Source of the DNA: an uncultured Gammaproteobacteria bacterium
GTDB taxonomy: Bacteria; Pseudomonadota; Gammaproteobacteria; CAIUAS01
Assembly (NCBI GenBank): GCA_903897205.1
Contig: CAIUAS010000082.1
Span: forward strand, 1 to 6,721
Direction: 5' to 3'
DNA: 6,721 nucleotides
Shown here: positions 1 to 6,708 of the stretch, one piece after another
How the letters are laid out: each line of letters starts with the position of its first letter
How positions within the stretch are numbered: position 1 is the first letter of the stretch
Translations under genes and position numbers: made by a program
Notes under the pieces: generated by a model
Databases searched by the model: none
What the model was told of the DNA's origin: nothing
Seen by the model: the letters and a program-made list of their open reading frames with translations, nothing else

Positions 1-242
1 AGCGTTTGCAATTTTATGTTTGCTTTAGCCGCGAATTTTTAGAACAAGCGGATTGCTATGAAAAACAAGGATATGTCAGTCATTTAATTAAAGAATTAGC
101 GGTTAATCCCGCGAATGATTTAGTTTATTTATGCGGCAATCCTAATATGATTGATGAAGTATTTGCCTACCTGAAAGAGCAGAGTTTTCCCACTGAAAAC
201 ATACGGCGTGAGAAATATATTTCGCCGTCCACAAAAAAATAA
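1..242 (+). CDS. Ferredoxin/flavodoxin-NADP+ reductase-like protein, C-terminal fragment (5' end outside window)
   Basis: The frame is open from the window edge (codon CGT at 3-5 precedes the TTG at 6), so this is the tail of a longer gene and the TTG is not a start. About 79 residues remain, ending at TAA 240-242. They carry the C-terminal NADP-binding signature of the ferredoxin-NADP reductase superfamily: a GYVSHLI segment, then VYLCGNPNMIDEVF, where the CGNPxMI motif forms part of the nicotinamide/active-site region, and a terminal RREKYIS typical of bacterial Fpr-type enzymes. Known role of the family: FAD-dependent electron transfer between NADPH and ferredoxin or flavodoxin in the cytosol. 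The FAD-binding domain is not visible, so other members of the superfamily (for example an oxygenase reductase subunit) cannot be excluded. The next gene lies downstream on the same strand but seems to have its own promoter. Confidence 0.72.
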   Translation, partial: RLQFYVCFSREFLEQADCYEKQGYVSHLIKELAVNPANDLVYLCGNPNMIDEVFAYLKEQSFPTENIRREKYISPSTKK

Positions 243-262
243 TGCCGTAAACTTTATATTTA

Positions 263-291
263 TTGTGTTCAAAAAAAATTGTAATTAGAAT
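263..291 (+). promoter_or_regulatory. Candidate sigma70-type promoter for the YgjP-like gene
   Basis: A TTGTGT -35-like hexamer (263-268) is separated by exactly 17 bp from a TAGAAT -10-like hexamer (286-291). Transcription would begin near 298, about 30 nt before the ATG at 329. The site lies in the AT-rich gap after the reductase stop codon. If real, it rules out the in-frame TTG at 263 as the start of the downstream gene, because that codon would be the -35 element itself. This is a pattern match only; AT-rich DNA gives chance hits. Confidence 0.42.
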
Positions 292-328
292 TGGCCATCC
301 TAAATTTTCCTACACAGGTATAAGCAAT

Positions 329-1039
329 ATGCCCATAGAATGGCCGCCAGCATATACACTCCGTCAAAGTACGCGAGCTCGTTATGTGCAGTTAAAGATA
401 ACAAAGCGCGGTGGCTTAGAAGTGATCGCTCCACCGGATTTTGAATTAAAATATACGCCTGATTTATTGCAGCGTCATCGTCGCTGGATTGAAAAAGTGT
501 GGGAACGTACTAAGCCAATCGCGGTTAATCAATATAGTTTGCCAGAGCAAATTAATATTCCGGCTATCGAACAAACATGGCAAGTTTTTTATGAAAAAAC
601 GGAAGCAGAACAGGTTTATTTACGATTAAGCGATGCAGGTCGATTGGTTTTACAAGGCAATGTAACCGATTTTCGTAAGTGCCAATTAGTATTGTGTCAT
701 TGGTTGCGTAAAATGGCAGCGGAATACTTACTGCCCTGGTTGGCACAGTTAAGTGTGGAAACAGGATTAAATTATACCAGCGGCAAAACAGGCAGTGCCG
801 CTACCCGTTGGGGCAGTTGCTCAGAAAAAAAACGCATTACTTTAAATTGGCATATTTTATTTTTACCAAAAGCGTTAGCGCGCCACCTATTAGTGCATGA
901 ATTATGCCATACCATAGTGATGGATCACTCTGTCCGTTTTTGGAATTTATTGGCACAGCACGATGCAAATAGCGTTGCGTTGCGTAAAGAGTTACGTTTG
1001 GCGAATAAATACTTGCCTGATTGGATTGGGGAAAAATAG
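329..1039 (+). CDS. YgjP/DUF45-type zinc metallopeptidase (M48-like)
   Basis: 236-residue protein from ATG 329 to TAG 1037-1039. The C-terminal half has the complete DUF45/YgjP signature: TRWGSC, then an ITLNWHILFLPKAL stretch, then the zinc site VHELCH (about H190, E191, H194) followed by DHSVRFW, whose His (about residue 200) is the probable third zinc ligand. The N-terminal part (YTLRQSTRARYVQLKI...GGLEVIAPPDF) is the usual beta-rich lead-in of this family. The frame is open back to a TTG at 263, adding 22 residues. I prefer the ATG because the family typically begins just before the YTLR segment, an AGG lies 10 nt upstream (316-318), and a candidate promoter covers the TTG. There is no signal peptide, so it is probably cytosolic. 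Physiological substrates of the family are poorly known. It ends 87 bp from the convergent ptsP gene. Confidence 0.88.
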   Translation: MPIEWPPAYTLRQSTRARYVQLKITKRGGLEVIAPPDFELKYTPDLLQRHRRWIEKVWERTKPIAVNQYSLPEQINIPAIEQTWQVFYEKTEAEQVYLRLSDAGRLVLQGNVTDFRKCQLVLCHWLRKMAAEYLLPWLAQLSVETGLNYTSGKTGSAATRWGSCSEKKRITLNWHILFLPKALARHLLVHELCHTIVMDHSVRFWNLLAQHDANSVALRKELRLANKYLPDWIGEK

Positions 1040-1052
1040 TTTCCATTTTAAT

Positions 1053-1069
1053 GCCAACTCTTACTTGGC
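1053..1069. other. Small inverted repeat in the convergent ygjP/ptsP intergenic gap
   Basis: GCCAA (1053-1057) and TTGGC (1065-1069) form a perfect 5-bp stem with a 7-nt loop. It sits 13 nt after the metallopeptidase stop and about 57 nt beyond the ptsP stop, where transcripts from both sides should end. No T-run follows on the + strand, and only a weak ATTAAAA follows on the - strand. It is therefore at best a weak terminator hairpin. I see nothing else in the gap 1040-1126. Confidence 0.2.
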
Positions 1070-1126
1070 TAATGCAAGTTTCATAAAGATTGGTTTTACC
1101 TTCAACGTGATAAGCACAGCTATCCC

Positions 1127-3421
1127 TTAATTCGCTTTCTCTGGTATTTTCCCGTCATTTAATAAATTTTCTAATCCATTATCGCGTAAAGCTTGTTCTA
1201 GATATTGGCGGATTTCTTTGCCGGTATCCATTTTTAATACGGTGTTTAATAATTCTTTAGCTTTTCTTAAAGTGAAATTTCGAATGGTCCATTTAATGCG
1301 TGGAATAGCGGCAGAGTTCATGCTAAGGGCGTTAAATCCCATGCCTAATAAAATAATGGCAGCGGCGGGATCGCTTGCTAATTCGCCGCAAATGCTAATT
1401 GGTTTATTTAATTGTTGGGCGGATTTAACGGCTTGATGTAATGCATGCAAGACAGCGGGATTTAAACCGTCATAAAGCGAAGCGACACGCGAATTATTAC
1501 GGTCAACCGCTAATAAATATTGGGTTAAATCGTTACTGCCAACCGATAAAAAATCTACTCGTTTCGCCAGAGCAAAGGTTTGATAAATAGCCGAAGGCAC
1601 TTCTAACATAACGCCTACGGGTGGTCGGATAATGTTGCTATTTTCAGTTAAAATTTCTTCATAGGCTTGTTGAATTAATTGTAAGGCGTCGTCGGTTTCG
1701 GTTACCGTGGTGATCATAGGAAGCATGATGCGCAAATTATTTAAACCATTATTCGCACGTAACATCGCCCGCACTTGCATTAAAAATATTTCGGGATGAT
1801 CCAGGGTAATTCTAATTCCACGCCAACCTAAAAAAGGATTATCTTCTCGAATAGGAAAATAGGGCAATGCTTTGTCGCCGCCAACATCCAGAGTACGCAT
1901 AATCACGGGGCGGGGTGCAAATGCATTTAAGAGTTGACGATAAATAATATATTGTTCTTCTTCTGTTGGAAAATGATCGCGATTCATAAAAGGAATTTCA
2001 GTGCGATATAATCCAATGCCTTCCGCGCCTGCGGTGAGCGATAAACCGGCGTCAGTTGCTAAGCCGGTGTTAACCCATAATGCGATTCGATGGCCATCTA
2101 AGGTTTGTGCTGGCAAGTCGCGTAATTCAGCAAGGTCCGCATTTATTTGGCTTTGCTGTTCAATTAATTTAGCGCAATTTTTGCGAAGTTTTTTGGAAGG
2201 ATGAATGTATATTTGGCCTTGATAGCCGTCGATAATAAGTTCCTTGCCTTCCAATTGGGTGACCGGTAAACCTTCTACCCCTAATACGGTGGGGATACCT
2301 AAAGCTCGCGCCATAATAGCCACATGGGAACTACTCGAACCGCGCGTCGCAACGATACCCGTAAGCGTGCCTTCGGGAACTTCCGCTAAGGCAGCAGCGG
2401 TTACTTCTTCGCCGGCTAAAATAGTTTGTTTGGGATATTCAACTACCGAACGGTGGCCTTTTTGTAAGTGGCATAAAATACGTCGGCCTAAATCGCGAAT
2501 ATCGGTGGCCCGCTCGCGCAGATAATCATCATCCATGGATTCAAATTGACGGATATGACGATTAATAATCGTGCGTAAAGCCCCTTGCGCCCAATTGCCA
2601 TGCTCAATCTCTTGGGTAATTTCACGTTCTAATGTGGCGCTATCTAAAATACGTAGATAGGCTTCAAATAATAAATTTTCTTCCGCAGGTAATGTATTCG
2701 CCATGCGTTCTTTAAGAGCATATATTTCTGAACGGGCTGCAGACATGGCTTGCTGAAAAACGGCCATTTCTTTTGCAATACGTTTGGTTTTGCGATCAGG
2801 AACGGCATCTAGATCGGCCAGAGGATAGCTGACAACGACTGTTCCCATGCCAATGCCAGGCGCGCTGGCAATACCACGTAAGCATAGGCTTTGAAGGTTA
2901 TCTGTTTTAGATTGATTAAATAATAAGGCTAACTGACCTACTGCTTCTGCGTGTGCAATAATGCCACCTAATTGTGCTGCCATGGTCACCAAGAAGGCTT
3001 CTTCAGTTTCATCAAAGCGGCGGCTTTCTTCTTGCTGCACGACCAATATACCCAGCAATTGACGATGATGAATGATAGGCACCCCTAAAAAGGCGCGAAA
3101 ACGTTCTTCACCAACTTCGGGGGAATGAAAAAAATTAGGATGCGTTGGGGCGTTTTCTAAGTTAATAGGCTCTTCGCGGTGGCCTACTAAGCCAATTAAA
3201 CCTTGCTTAAATTTAAGTCTGACTTGTCCAACGGATGCAGGGTTTAATCCCTCGGTTGCCAGGAGGACAAATTCTTCTTGTTTTCGATCGATAAGAAATA
3301 CCGTGCAGGCTTGTGTGCTAATCGCCTCTCGTATGCGCTTAACGAGAATTTGTAAAGCTTCGCCAAAGTTGGGTGTTGAGCTTACTTCTTGCACGATACG
3401 ACGTAAGATTTTTAGCATCAT
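1127..3421 (-). CDS. ptsP: PtsP: phosphoenolpyruvate-protein phosphotransferase, Enzyme I of the nitrogen PTS (EI-Ntr)
   Basis: Takes phosphate from phosphoenolpyruvate and passes it to NPr (PtsO) and then EIIA-Ntr (PtsN), a cytosolic regulatory relay linked to nitrogen and potassium status rather than sugar import. The 764 residues match the family (E. coli about 748). Domains in order: GAF about 18-158 (FRAFLGVPII and LLGILVVQQ are very close to E. coli PtsP); Enzyme I N-terminal helical domain about 184-307; swivelling phosphohistidine domain about 335-407 with catalytic His366 in SSSSHVAIMARALGIPT; PEP-binding TIM barrel about 433-723. Active-site residues expected from Enzyme I are present: R473 (RTEIPFM), R509 (RTLDVGGDK), E607 (MLEVPS), D631 (SVGSNDLTQY) and C678 (ICGELASDP). 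It should be functional. The start is a tandem ATG-ATG; the second (ending at 3418) aligns better with the E. coli N-terminus. The gene begins 1 bp after the rppH stop. In E. coli lgt and thyA follow; here the operon ends and an unrelated gene converges. Confidence 0.97.
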   Translation of the reverse strand: MMLKILRRIVQEVSSTPNFGEALQILVKRIREAISTQACTVFLIDRKQEEFVLLATEGLNPASVGQVRLKFKQGLIGLVGHREEPINLENAPTHPNFFHSPEVGEERFRAFLGVPIIHHRQLLGILVVQQEESRRFDETEEAFLVTMAAQLGGIIAHAEAVGQLALLFNQSKTDNLQSLCLRGIASAPGIGMGTVVVSYPLADLDAVPDRKTKRIAKEMAVFQQAMSAARSEIYALKERMANTLPAEENLLFEAYLRILDSATLEREITQEIEHGNWAQGALRTIINRHIRQFESMDDDYLRERATDIRDLGRRILCHLQKGHRSVVEYPKQTILAGEEVTAAALAEVPEGTLTGIVATRGSSSSHVAIMARALGIPTVLGVEGLPVTQLEGKELIIDGYQGQIYIHPSKKLRKNCAKLIEQQSQINADLAELRDLPAQTLDGHRIALWVNTGLATDAGLSLTAGAEGIGLYRTEIPFMNRDHFPTEEEQYIIYRQLLNAFAPRPVIMRTLDVGGDKALPYFPIREDNPFLGWRGIRITLDHPEIFLMQVRAMLRANNGLNNLRIMLPMITTVTETDDALQLIQQAYEEILTENSNIIRPPVGVMLEVPSAIYQTFALAKRVDFLSVGSNDLTQYLLAVDRNNSRVASLYDGLNPAVLHALHQAVKSAQQLNKPISICGELASDPAAAIILLGMGFNALSMNSAAIPRIKWTIRNFTLRKAKELLNTVLKMDTGKEIRQYLEQALRDNGLENLLNDGKIPEKAN

Positions 3422-3422
3422 A

Positions 3423-3947
3423 TTATTCTATGACAACTAATTCATCGCGTCGGCGTTGACCTTTGGCGCGAATGACTGAGGGAATATGAAGAGCTAATTC
3501 TTCAAGCGCGCGTCTGTACACATGCCTTTTGAAAGGAATGACTTGTTTGAGAGGATACCAATAGTTGACCCAGCGCCAACGATCAAATTCAGGCGACTGA
3601 CCTATGTCAAATCGAATTTTTTCGGTAGAGCTGGTCAACTGTAGAAGGAACCATTTTTGTTTCTGGCCGATACATAAAGGTTGAATATGAGGACGCAACA
3701 AATGTTCGGGCAGGCGATAGTATAGCCAGCCACGTGTACAGCCGATAATCGCGGCATCTTCGGCGGTAAGGCCTAATTCTTCGTGAAGTTCGCGATAAAG
3801 TGCTTCTTCTGCCGTTTCATTAAGTTGTATGCCGCCCTGCGGAAATTGCCAGGCGTTTTGCCGGATACGCCTCGCCCACAATACGCTGCCTGCGCCATTG
3901 GTTACTATCATGCCCACGTTGGAGCGAAAACCTTCTTCGTCTATCAC
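3423..3947 (-). CDS. rppH: RppH: RNA pyrophosphohydrolase (Nudix hydrolase)
   Basis: Removes pyrophosphate from 5'-triphosphorylated mRNA, giving the 5'-monophosphate that stimulates RNase E decay. The 174-residue protein (E. coli 176) has a perfect Nudix box GX5EX7REUXEEXGU from G38 to L60, with E53, E56 and E57 as metal ligands. Family landmarks along the length include MIDEEGFRSNVG at the start, NAWQFPQGGI before the box, IGQKQKWFLLQL, then PEFDRWRWVNYWYPLKQV and FKRHVYRRAL. The start is GTG (- strand, 3947-3945), supported by CAGGT about 6 nt upstream and by alignment with the conserved N-terminus. The C-terminal tail is basic (RAKGQRRRDE), as in the family. Its stop is 1 bp from ptsP, so the two genes form one transcription unit in the same order as in enterobacteria. 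A long inverted repeat lies upstream, between rppH and the preceding same-strand gene. Confidence 0.97.
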   Translation of the reverse strand: MIDEEGFRSNVGMIVTNGAGSVLWARRIRQNAWQFPQGGIQLNETAEEALYRELHEELGLTAEDAAIIGCTRGWLYYRLPEHLLRPHIQPLCIGQKQKWFLLQLTSSTEKIRFDIGQSPEFDRWRWVNYWYPLKQVIPFKRHVYRRALEELALHIPSVIRAKGQRRRDELVVIE

Positions 3948-3952
3948 GCTAT

Positions 3953-3957
3953 ACCTG
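3953..3957 (-). promoter_or_regulatory. Ribosome binding site of rppH
   Basis: On the - strand CAGGT precedes the GTG start by about 5-6 nt (CAGGTATAGC then GTG). This fixes the non-ATG start, which also gives the family's N-terminal MIDE sequence. A TAAAAT -10-like hexamer lies a little further upstream (3966-3971), but no convincing -35 accompanies it. Confidence 0.6.
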
Positions 3958-3978
3958 GATGTGTAATTTTATCATCGT

Positions 3979-4074
3979 AAAAATGCTTAATTTACCATAA
4001 ATCTTTATAAGCCAAATTTCTCTTGGTTTATAAAGATTTATGGTAAGTCACTTAATATTATTAATAGCATTTTT
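3979..4074. repeat. Long nested AT-rich inverted repeat upstream of rppH
   Basis: The inner arms 3992-4015 and 4023-4046 are 24 bp each and pair at every position (one G-T wobble, 4011 with 4027) around a 7-nt loop (4016-4022). The pairing can extend to 3990/4048 through one more wobble. Outside lies a second perfect 9-bp pair, AAAAATGCT (3979-3987) with AGCATTTTT (4066-4074). The outer 3' arm is offset by unpaired DNA, so the outer and inner stems form a nested structure of 96 nt. It fills most of the gap between the stop of the BCCT-like gene (4102) and the rppH start (3947), both on the - strand. On that strand TTTTT falls about 9 nt after the inner stem, so it could work as an imperfect terminator for the upstream gene. 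Other possibilities are a 5'-UTR structure of rppH or a dispersed palindromic/MITE-like repeat. No second copy is visible in this window. Confidence 0.75.
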
Positions 4075-4085
4075 CCATAAAAAAA

Positions 4086-4107
4086 GGTTAAGGGCAAACG
4101 GTTAAGG
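4086..4107. repeat. Short direct repeat GGTTAAGG
   Basis: The octamer GGTTAAGG occurs at 4086-4093 and again at 4100-4107, a 14-bp period that straddles the stop codon of the BCCT-like gene. It may be chance; no function is apparent. Confidence 0.25.
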
Positions 4108-5490
4108 TGGATTTTTGGATTTTCTGGCAGCAGTTATAAGGCAGCCTAAGAGAGAAGAGAACAAGGTGGCGAAAATAGGGGCGGCAATCGCAGAGCCGGT
4201 GAGAACAATAAAGCTGATGTTGGTTAAGAAAAATGCCGCGAGTATATAGGTGCAAAGTTGCCAAAGTGTTCTTAGGAAGCTCACTGTTGAACGAGTAGAG
4301 GGGGGGCACATTTTGAGGGTGGATGTGCTTTCACAGGTGTTTGGGTTGCGAAAAAAAATGGCTGTGAGTAGCAAACTAGTGACGCCTAATAGTAATTCTA
4401 GCGGCCAGCTACCGAGAAAAGCAGAAAAATGCGCGAGAAAAGTATTTGAGAGATAGCGATTGCTCATATGCCAAAGCAAGGCCAGTGAGACGGGCAAGAT
4501 TAAGCCAGCGCAAATTATTTCACGTAAGCTACGTTCACAAGAAATGCTTGCAATGGTTTTGGTTAATAGAGGAGTAATGCCAAACCACCAGATTAAACTT
4601 AGTAAAAACCACTGATTTAATTGCACTTTGCGGTTGATAGAGGTTAAAAGTGCGGGGGCATTGCTGTGAAAAAAATAAATGCGGATTAATTCTAGGGTTA
4701 AGTTAGACAAAATTAATAAAGCAATGGCGGTAATGCAAAAAATAAGGATAATTCGGGGCTCGGCATAAGCTTGTCGCCATAGTTTGCGCGTTACATACTG
4801 AGAGAATTTGTTTTTGGCCAGTAAGGTTAAGACTAAAATACCGATAATGAAAATAGGCAGGGTAAAAATAAAAAGGGAAGGCAAGTGTAATAACTGACAA
4901 AAAATATTTGCTATTTGTAAGGTGATAATGCCTATGGTTACTAGGGTGGAAAATAATAAACCTTGTCTGAGAAAAATTTCAATGCCGACCCCGATGATGT
5001 TGTCAGCGTATTTTTTGATAACGGGACGTACGGCTATTCGCAATGGAACAGGTTTATTTTTCGTTTTGCCAAGATAGGCGATAGCGGCGCTGACAAGCAA
5101 AATAAACGGCCATGGCCATAAGCCGCCTTGGTAAAATTGTAGGGTTTGTTGTGTTAATAGCGTTGGATCGTAATTCGAATTGACGCTAATAAATTGTATC
5201 AAAGCTTGAGCAGTGCCTGTGAATAGTAAAATAACGCTCAGTTGCAGAAGTATTAATTTAATTAGCCAATTATCCGGTTTTGTTGCAATAATTTTAGAGT
5301 GAGTCAGTGGTTTTTGCGTGGCAAAGGGTGTTATGGTGGTAAGCAATGCTAGCAGTAACATTGCGGGCATGAACCATTTCAAAGTAAGGATAATAGCAGC
5401 TAAAAAGAAATAGCTTAGCAAGCCGCCAATTAGCGCAAAGGGCACGTAAATAAAAAAGATATAATCTGCACGGGTTTTGGCGATTTTCAT
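4102..5490 (-). CDS. Divergent BCCT-family (betaine/choline/carnitine) transporter-like membrane protein
   Basis: Polytopic inner-membrane protein with roughly 10-12 hydrophobic segments. Residue numbers below count from the upstream TTG at 5526 (474 residues); I prefer the ATG at 5490 (462 residues), residue 13 in that count. Neither start has a clear Shine-Dalgarno. BCCT homology is read by eye. WLIKLILLQLSVILLFTGTA (87-106) aligns without gaps to the TM3 block normally containing GMGIGL and WGVAEP. GGLWPWPF (134-141) and AYLGKTKNKPVPLRIAVRP follow like the TM4 HWGLHPW...AYFxYRKGLPL region. LIWWFGITPLLTKTIASISC plus ERSLREI (311-336) matches WWISWxPFxGxFIARISRGRTIREF. The family imports quaternary-ammonium osmolytes using Na+, H+ or exchange. 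Here the glycine-rich TM3 motif reads QLSVI and several aromatic-box positions are changed, so substrate and even transport activity are uncertain. It is short for the family and lacks long cytosolic tails. It is divergent from gcdH and upstream of rppH. Confidence 0.72.
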   Translation of the reverse strand: MKIAKTRADYIFFIYVPFALIGGLLSYFFLAAIILTLKWFMPAMLLLALLTTITPFATQKPLTHSKIIATKPDNWLIKLILLQLSVILLFTGTAQALIQFISVNSNYDPTLLTQQTLQFYQGGLWPWPFILLVSAAIAYLGKTKNKPVPLRIAVRPVIKKYADNIIGVGIEIFLRQGLLFSTLVTIGIITLQIANIFCQLLHLPSLFIFTLPIFIIGILVLTLLAKNKFSQYVTRKLWRQAYAEPRIILIFCITAIALLILSNLTLELIRIYFFHSNAPALLTSINRKVQLNQWFLLSLIWWFGITPLLTKTIASISCERSLREIICAGLILPVSLALLWHMSNRYLSNTFLAHFSAFLGSWPLELLLGVTSLLLTAIFFRNPNTCESTSTLKMCPPSTRSTVSFLRTLWQLCTYILAAFFLTNISFIVLTGSAIAAPIFATLFSSLLGCLITAARKSKNPP

Positions 5491-5505
5491 AGAGGCTAGT
5501 TTAAT
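5477..5505 (+). promoter_or_regulatory. Candidate promoter for gcdH overlapping the start of the divergent membrane gene
   Basis: TTGGCG (5477-5482), a 17-bp spacer and TTTAAT (5500-5505) resemble a sigma70 promoter on the + strand. Transcription would start near 5512, leaving a leader of about 39 nt before the gcdH ATG. The -35 element would lie inside the first codons of the divergent BCCT-like gene. The -10 match lacks the strongly conserved A at its second position, so support is modest. Confidence 0.28.
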
Positions 5506-5535
5506 GAGGTTGTTGTCAATAGGCAATTAGGTTTT

Positions 5536-5543
5536 GAGGAGAG
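5536..5543 (+). promoter_or_regulatory. Strong ribosome binding site of gcdH
   Basis: GAGGAGAG lies 7 nt before the ATG at 5551, a near-consensus Shine-Dalgarno and the strongest in this window. It settles the gcdH start and suggests efficient translation. Confidence 0.75.
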
Positions 5544-5550
5544 AATAACA

Positions 5551-6708
5551 ATGGAAGATTTTTTATTAATTGACGAATTGTTGGCGGACGAAGAAAAACT
5601 ATTGCGTGATAACGTGCGGCGATTTGTGCAAGCTGAAATTATGCCAGGAATAGCAGAAGCATATGAAAATGCGCATTTTCCGCGTGAGATAATTCCACGC
5701 TTGGCTGAGTTAGGTTTATTCGGGATGACCTTGCCTGAAAATTATGGTGGGTCGAATGCAAGTTATCTTGCCTATGGATTAGTTTGTCAGGAATTAGAAC
5801 GAGGTGATAGTGGTATACGCAGTTTTGCTTCTGTGCAAAGCTCATTATGTATGTATCCTATTTTTGCCTACGGCACTGAAGAGCAGAAAATACGTTTTTT
5901 ACCTGCAATGGCTGCTGGAAAAATAATAGGTTGTTTTGGTTTAACCGAAGCAGACTCAGGTTCGGATCCGGCTAGTATGCGCACCGTGGCTAAAAAAGTG
6001 GCTGGTGGTTGGCAGTTGACCGGCACCAAAATGTGGATTACCAATGCTCCTTTTGCCGACATTGCTATTGTGTGGGCGCACACAGAAGAAGGGATCCGCG
6101 GTTTTATTGTGGAGAAAAATTTTAAAGGATTTTCTTGCAATGAAATTAAACACAAAATGTCACTGCGTGCTTCCGCGACGGGTGAATTAATTTTAACTAA
6201 TTGTTTTGTGCCCGCTGAAAATTATTTACCTGGTAGTGAAAAAGGTTTAGCTGCTGCATTAGGCTGCTTAAGTCAGGCGCGTTATGGTATTGCTTGGGGC
6301 GCTATGGGTGCGGCGATGGCTTGTTATGATATTGCATTAAATTATGCAAAAGAACGCCAGCAATTTAATAAACCCATCGCTAGTTTTCAGTTGATTCAAA
6401 AGGATTTAGTGGATATGTTTAATGAAATTGTCAAAGCACAATTAATAAATTGGCGGGTCGGGCAATTAAAAGATCAAGGCAAGAGTGATTTTAATATGAT
6501 TTCATTGGTTAAAATGAATGCTTGTCGCGAAGCATTAAACATTGCTCGGATGGCGCGTAATATATTAGGCGGGAATGGTATTAGTTTGGAATATCATATT
6601 ATTCGGCACATGGCGAATTTAGAAACGGTATTTACTTATGAAGGCACTGACAATATTCATCATTTAATATTAGGCAAACATATTACAGAGATTAGCGCGT
6701 TTTCTTGA
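5551..6708 (+). CDS. gcdH: Glutaryl-CoA dehydrogenase-type acyl-CoA dehydrogenase
   Basis: FAD enzyme that oxidises and decarboxylates glutaryl-CoA to crotonyl-CoA in lysine, hydroxylysine and tryptophan breakdown, passing electrons to ETF. The 385-residue protein is full length for the family and lacks the mitochondrial presequence of eukaryotic GCDH. The acyl-CoA dehydrogenase fold appears in order: N-terminal helical domain about 10-120; middle beta domain with GCFGLTEADSGSDP (127-140) and KMWITNAPFAD (160-170); C-terminal helical domain about 235-380. GCDH-specific features include DSGIRSFASVQSSL with R90 (equivalent to the substrate-binding Arg of human GCDH), IRGFIVEK, MSLRASATGE, ARYGIAWGAMGAA, ILGGNGISLEYHIIRHMANLE and catalytic base E364 in TYEGTDNIH. 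The usual motif is YEGTHDIH, so the DN here is a small local variation. It is divergently transcribed from the BCCT-like gene, and only 13 bp follow its stop in the window, so any operon partners are not visible. Confidence 0.94.
   Translation: MEDFLLIDELLADEEKLLRDNVRRFVQAEIMPGIAEAYENAHFPREIIPRLAELGLFGMTLPENYGGSNASYLAYGLVCQELERGDSGIRSFASVQSSLCMYPIFAYGTEEQKIRFLPAMAAGKIIGCFGLTEADSGSDPASMRTVAKKVAGGWQLTGTKMWITNAPFADIAIVWAHTEEGIRGFIVEKNFKGFSCNEIKHKMSLRASATGELILTNCFVPAENYLPGSEKGLAAALGCLSQARYGIAWGAMGAAMACYDIALNYAKERQQFNKPIASFQLIQKDLVDMFNEIVKAQLINWRVGQLKDQGKSDFNMISLVKMNACREALNIARMARNILGGNGISLEYHIIRHMANLETVFTYEGTDNIHHLILGKHITEISAFS

Noticed and set aside
203..228. ACGGCG/CGCCGT inverted repeat resembling a terminator at the end of the reductase gene
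   Set aside because: It lies within the coding sequence (around RREKYISPS), has a 14-nt intervening segment, and is followed on the + strand by A-rich, not T-rich, sequence.
2001..2525. Open frames on the + strand inside ptsP (2001-2204, 2244-2525)
   Set aside because: They are antisense shadows of a well-conserved ptsP sequence with no recognisable domains.
4088..4309. 73-codon open frame on the - strand overlapping the end of the BCCT-like gene
   Set aside because: It is a different frame on the same strand as the longer membrane protein; its low-complexity composition with many Cys/Tyr/Leu is typical of a shadow frame, and there is no sign of a frameshift joining them.
5514..5519. Perfect TTGACA -35-like hexamer on the - strand before the BCCT-like gene
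   Set aside because: At 16-18 bp spacing no -10-like hexamer exists (GCCTCT is found at 17), and the site would put transcription start inside the gene beyond the preferred ATG.
5868..6155. 95-codon open frame on the - strand within gcdH
   Set aside because: Antisense to strongly conserved acyl-CoA dehydrogenase motifs, with no RBS or family resemblance.
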